A stretch of 8,112 nt of DNA, taken from Gemmatimonadota bacterium. GTDB taxonomy: Bacteria > Latescibacterota > UBA2968 > UBA8231. A program made the translations under genes and the position numbers. Each line of letters opens with the position of its first letter. Position 1 is the stretch's first letter. Under the pieces are notes generated by a model, which ran no database searches, had not been told where the DNA came from, and worked only from the letters and a program-made list of their open reading frames with translations. This document shows, piece by piece, positions 5,990 to 8,112 of the stretch. The stretch covers positions 1 to 8,112 of the forward strand of contig PATE01000018.1 in NCBI GenBank assembly GCA_002712305.1, written 5' to 3'.

Positions 5990-7176
5990 AACGTGGCCAT
6001 CAAACGGTGCCCGTGTTCCACCTGTTGGCTGCCCAGTTCGGCACCCACCTCATCATAGGTACTCATGTCATCGGCATCGATGCCCTCACCCCACAGCACA
6101 AAGGGGACGGGCTCGCGGGTGTGCGTCCGATTCGGGATGGGCGTGCGATGATCGGGGGTCATCAGTCCTCGTACGGGCACGCCGTCGTCGTCAAGGCCCT
6201 TCAGCAAGGGTGCCACGACGCGACCATCGAAGTCTTCGAGCGCCTGAACCTTCGCTGCGGCGTCACCATTGTGCCCCGCCTCGTCCGGTGCTTCCACATG
6301 GACGTAGAGCAGATCGGTTCCAGCCCGGAACGCATCGAGAGCGTATTGGGCCTTGCCCTCGTAGTTCGTATCGAGGTAACCCGTAATCCCCGGAACGTCG
6401 ATGACCTCGTATCCGGCGCAGGAGCCGATCCCGCGAACCAGATCAACCGCTGAGATCACACCTGCTTTGACACCGTATCTTTCACCCACACTTGGCAGAA
6501 TCAGAGGTCGCCCTTCACCCCACAGCCAGATCCCGTTGGCGGGACGTTCGCCGCGTGCCGTGCGTTCGGCGTTGGTCTTGGCTTCTGCCAGAATCGGGGC
6601 CGCCTTCTCCATCAAGGCGTGGATGGTCTCGACCCCTTCGCCCTGCGGCAGATGTTCGCGCCCAGATTGGCCCATGATGTCGTGCGGCGGGTACGAGGTC
6701 AGCCCCTCGGGGCCCTGGTCGTAGAGGACGATGTGCCGATATCCCACACCAGGAAAAAAACGTATCGTCTCGGTCCCCAGGCGCGCGCCGAGTTCCTCGA
6801 CCAAGGCACGTCCTTCCTCGGTCTCGATGTGTCCGGCGCTGTAGTCGACGAGGGTGTCGCCTTCGTTATACACGAGATTGCACCGAAACGCGATATCGTC
6901 GGGGCCCATCTCCAGACCCATACTTGCCGCCTCGAGAGGTGCCCGGCCCGTGTAGTGGACGGTGCTGTCGTAGCCGAAGATTTCCAGATTGCCCACATCG
7001 CTGCCCGGGTGCCGACTGGGCGGAATCATCTGGACCATACCGCCTTGCCCCTGAAGCGCAAGTCTATCCATGTTCGGCGTCTTGGCCGCCTGCAGCGGCG
7101 TGCACCCATCTAGCTCGTCCAAGGCGTAGTCGGCCGCCCCATCGGGTACGAGCACCAGATAACGCAGATCTGCCAA
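5977..7176 (-). CDS. ApgM-family phosphoglycerate-mutase-like protein; proposed homoserine kinase
   Basis: This 399-residue protein belongs to the alkaline-phosphatase superfamily branch of archaeal-type cofactor-independent phosphoglycerate mutase. Seen in sequence: VLVPDGAAD (8-16) with metal ligand D12, PGSDVGNLEIFGYD (57-70) with S59 the probable phospho-acceptor serine, EAPDEAGHNGD (295-305) with D298 and H302, MTPDHRTP (339-346) with D342 and H343, and RTHTREPVPF (350-359) with H352. NGIWLWGEGRP (214-224) and VPGITGYLDTNYEGK (261-275) resemble the subgroup (TIGR02535) proposed as homoserine kinase from its co-occurrence with threonine genes. It starts 1 base after hom and asd follows, so by context it would phosphorylate homoserine, an inference. 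A glycolytic mutase role remains the alternative. The start is TTG at 7176, chosen because GGAGG lies 9 bases upstream, within the last codons of hom. Confidence 0.88.
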   Translation of the reverse strand: MADLRYLVLVPDGAADYALDELDGCTPLQAAKTPNMDRLALQGQGGMVQMIPPSRHPGSDVGNLEIFGYDSTVHYTGRAPLEAASMGLEMGPDDIAFRCNLVYNEGDTLVDYSAGHIETEEGRALVEELGARLGTETIRFFPGVGYRHIVLYDQGPEGLTSYPPHDIMGQSGREHLPQGEGVETIHALMEKAAPILAEAKTNAERTARGERPANGIWLWGEGRPLILPSVGERYGVKAGVISAVDLVRGIGSCAGYEVIDVPGITGYLDTNYEGKAQYALDAFRAGTDLLYVHVEAPDEAGHNGDAAAKVQALEDFDGRVVAPLLKGLDDDGVPVRGLMTPDHRTPIPNRTHTREPVPFVLWGEGIDADDMSTYDEVGAELGSQQVEHGHRLMATLLQK

Positions 7177-7177
7177 T

Positions 7178-8112
7178 TTACAGATCCTCCATGCGGATCA
7201 GCCGGGTCGCCCCCTCGGTGAAGTCGAGAGCATCGATCGCCGCCACCGCTTGGCGCATGGACCGCTCACGGGCCTCATGGGTGACGATGATCAAGGTCAC
7301 CGTGCCCCCTTCCAGATCACGCTCCTTCTGAATCACAGAGGCAATGCTGATCTCTTCCCGTGCCAGAAGCTGCGTGATCTGCGACAACACGCCGGGGCGA
7401 TCGGCGACACGCATGCGCAGGAAGTAACGAATGACACTGTCCTCGATGTCGGCGAAGGATACCGCCTCGTCATCGAGGATCATATCGCCAATCGCCGTCG
7501 TCGCACCCATTCGCTTGCGCTCGGCCAACTCGACCAGATCGGAGACCACGGCAGACGCCGTTGGCATCTGCCCGGCGCCAGCCCCGTAGAACACCTGATT
7601 GCCCACGGCGCTGCCGACGATCTCGATCGCGTTGAACTCGTCGTGAATGTTGGCCAGCAGCGACTCACTCGGTACCATGGCGGGATGCACTCGGGCCTCA
7701 ACACGTCCGTCGGCGGTGTGTTTGGCAATGGCGAGCAACTTGATGGTATAGCCAAGTTCAGCGGCGGTCTCGATGTCGCTGGATTCGACGTGCTCGATGC
7801 CCTCGCAGTAGAGATCCTGCGCCGTGCCCGTCGCGTGAAATGCGATACGTCCGAGGATAGCCAGCTTCTGCGCCGCATCCATGCCCGATACATCCATCGT
7901 CGGATCCGGTTCGGCATAACCCTTTTCCTGCGCTTCGGCGAGGATTTCATCGTAGTCGCCTTCCCCGCGGGTCATGCGAGTCATCATGTAGTTCGTCGTC
8001 CCATTGAGGATCCCATAGAGAGACTCGACTCGGTTGGCCACCAGACCACTTCGCAACGAGCGAATGATGGGGATGCCGGCGGCGACGCTTGCCTCGAACA
8101 GCAGATCGACGC
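7178..8112 (-). CDS. hom: Homoserine dehydrogenase with C-terminal ACT domain (N-terminus beyond window)
   Basis: It reduces L-aspartate 4-semialdehyde to L-homoserine with NAD(P)H, the first committed step to threonine and methionine. The frame is open to the right edge, so the 310 residues seen are the catalytic and regulatory parts, and the N-terminal Rossmann domain lies outside. Numbering from the window edge, FEASVAAGIPII (5-16), GILNGTTNY (33-41), AEPDPTMDVSGMDAAQKLAI (66-85) and YGAGAGQMPTASAVVSDL (175-192) are the hallmark substrate- and cofactor-site motifs of the family. From about 229 to 308 an ACT domain follows, opening with YFLRMRVADRPGVLSQI, which in this enzyme class senses end products, usually threonine. 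The protein ends in TAA at 7180-7178, and the ApgM-like gene starts after a single base. TTG at 8056 is an internal leucine, not a start. It appears to be a monofunctional hom; no aspartokinase part is visible, although the N-terminus is unseen. Confidence 0.95.
   Translation of the reverse strand, partial: VDLLFEASVAAGIPIIRSLRSGLVANRVESLYGILNGTTNYMMTRMTRGEGDYDEILAEAQEKGYAEPDPTMDVSGMDAAQKLAILGRIAFHATGTAQDLYCEGIEHVESSDIETAAELGYTIKLLAIAKHTADGRVEARVHPAMVPSESLLANIHDEFNAIEIVGSAVGNQVFYGAGAGQMPTASAVVSDLVELAERKRMGATTAIGDMILDDEAVSFADIEDSVIRYFLRMRVADRPGVLSQITQLLAREEISIASVIQKERDLEGGTVTLIIVTHEARERSMRQAVAAIDALDFTEGATRLIRMEDL
7186..7190 (-). promoter_or_regulatory. Shine-Dalgarno fixing the TTG start of the ApgM-like gene
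   Basis: GGAGG on the minus strand lies within the final Met-Glu-Asp-Leu codons of hom, 9 bases before TTG at 7176. This supports the rare TTG start and translational coupling to hom. Confidence 0.7.

Noticed and set aside
8054-8056. TTG as a start codon for hom
   Set aside because: The frame stays open to the window edge and the upstream residues (FEASVAAGIPII) are conserved homoserine dehydrogenase sequence, so the TTG is internal.

Overview
This is a gene-dense, moderately GC-rich bacterial chromosome window with no mobile elements, RNA genes, CRISPR array or phage signature. It holds seven protein-coding genes, two of them cut by the window ends. The taxon cannot be fixed from the sequence. 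An ApgM-type enzyme sitting with homoserine dehydrogenase, plus a Gfo/Idh/MocA oxidoreductase, an Ldh_2-type dehydrogenase and a TIM-barrel protein in one operon, resembles gene content of environmental lineages such as Latescibacteria/Poribacteria-like bacteria, Deltaproteobacteria or Planctomycetes. That is an inference from recalled gene content, not from a marker gene.

Left part (bases 1-3556, all on the minus strand): a tightly packed three-gene operon read right to left. It begins with a divergent Ldh_2-family malate/lactate dehydrogenase-like enzyme, which overlaps by 4 bases (ATGA) a Gfo/Idh/MocA oxidoreductase. Eight bases later comes a putative (beta/alpha)8-barrel, glycoside-hydrolase-like protein that runs off the left edge. 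Two NAD(P)-dependent oxidoreductases with a probable carbohydrate-acting barrel protein suggest catabolism or modification of a sugar or sugar acid. The substrate cannot be read from the sequence.

Middle (3557-4876): a 174-base divergent intergenic region carries six CGAT-containing repeats spaced 11-14 bases apart, then a plus-strand M20 metallopeptidase/deacylase (ArgE/DapE/CPG2 superfamily) with all expected metal ligands. It is unusually lysine-rich compared with every neighbour. Its stop codon overlaps, within a CTAG palindrome, the stop codon of the convergent asd gene.

Right part (4873-8112, minus strand): hom (C-terminal two thirds or so, with ACT domain), then an ApgM-family phosphoglycerate-mutase-like gene 1 base downstream, then asd 54 bases further. 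Aspartate-semialdehyde dehydrogenase makes the substrate of homoserine dehydrogenase, and the ApgM-like protein sits where a homoserine kinase is expected. The cluster therefore looks like the aspartate-to-threonine branch, with an ApgM-family protein as the proposed non-orthologous homoserine kinase. This is the most interesting point in the window. The idea exists for this family, so it is not wholly new, but the function remains a proposal.
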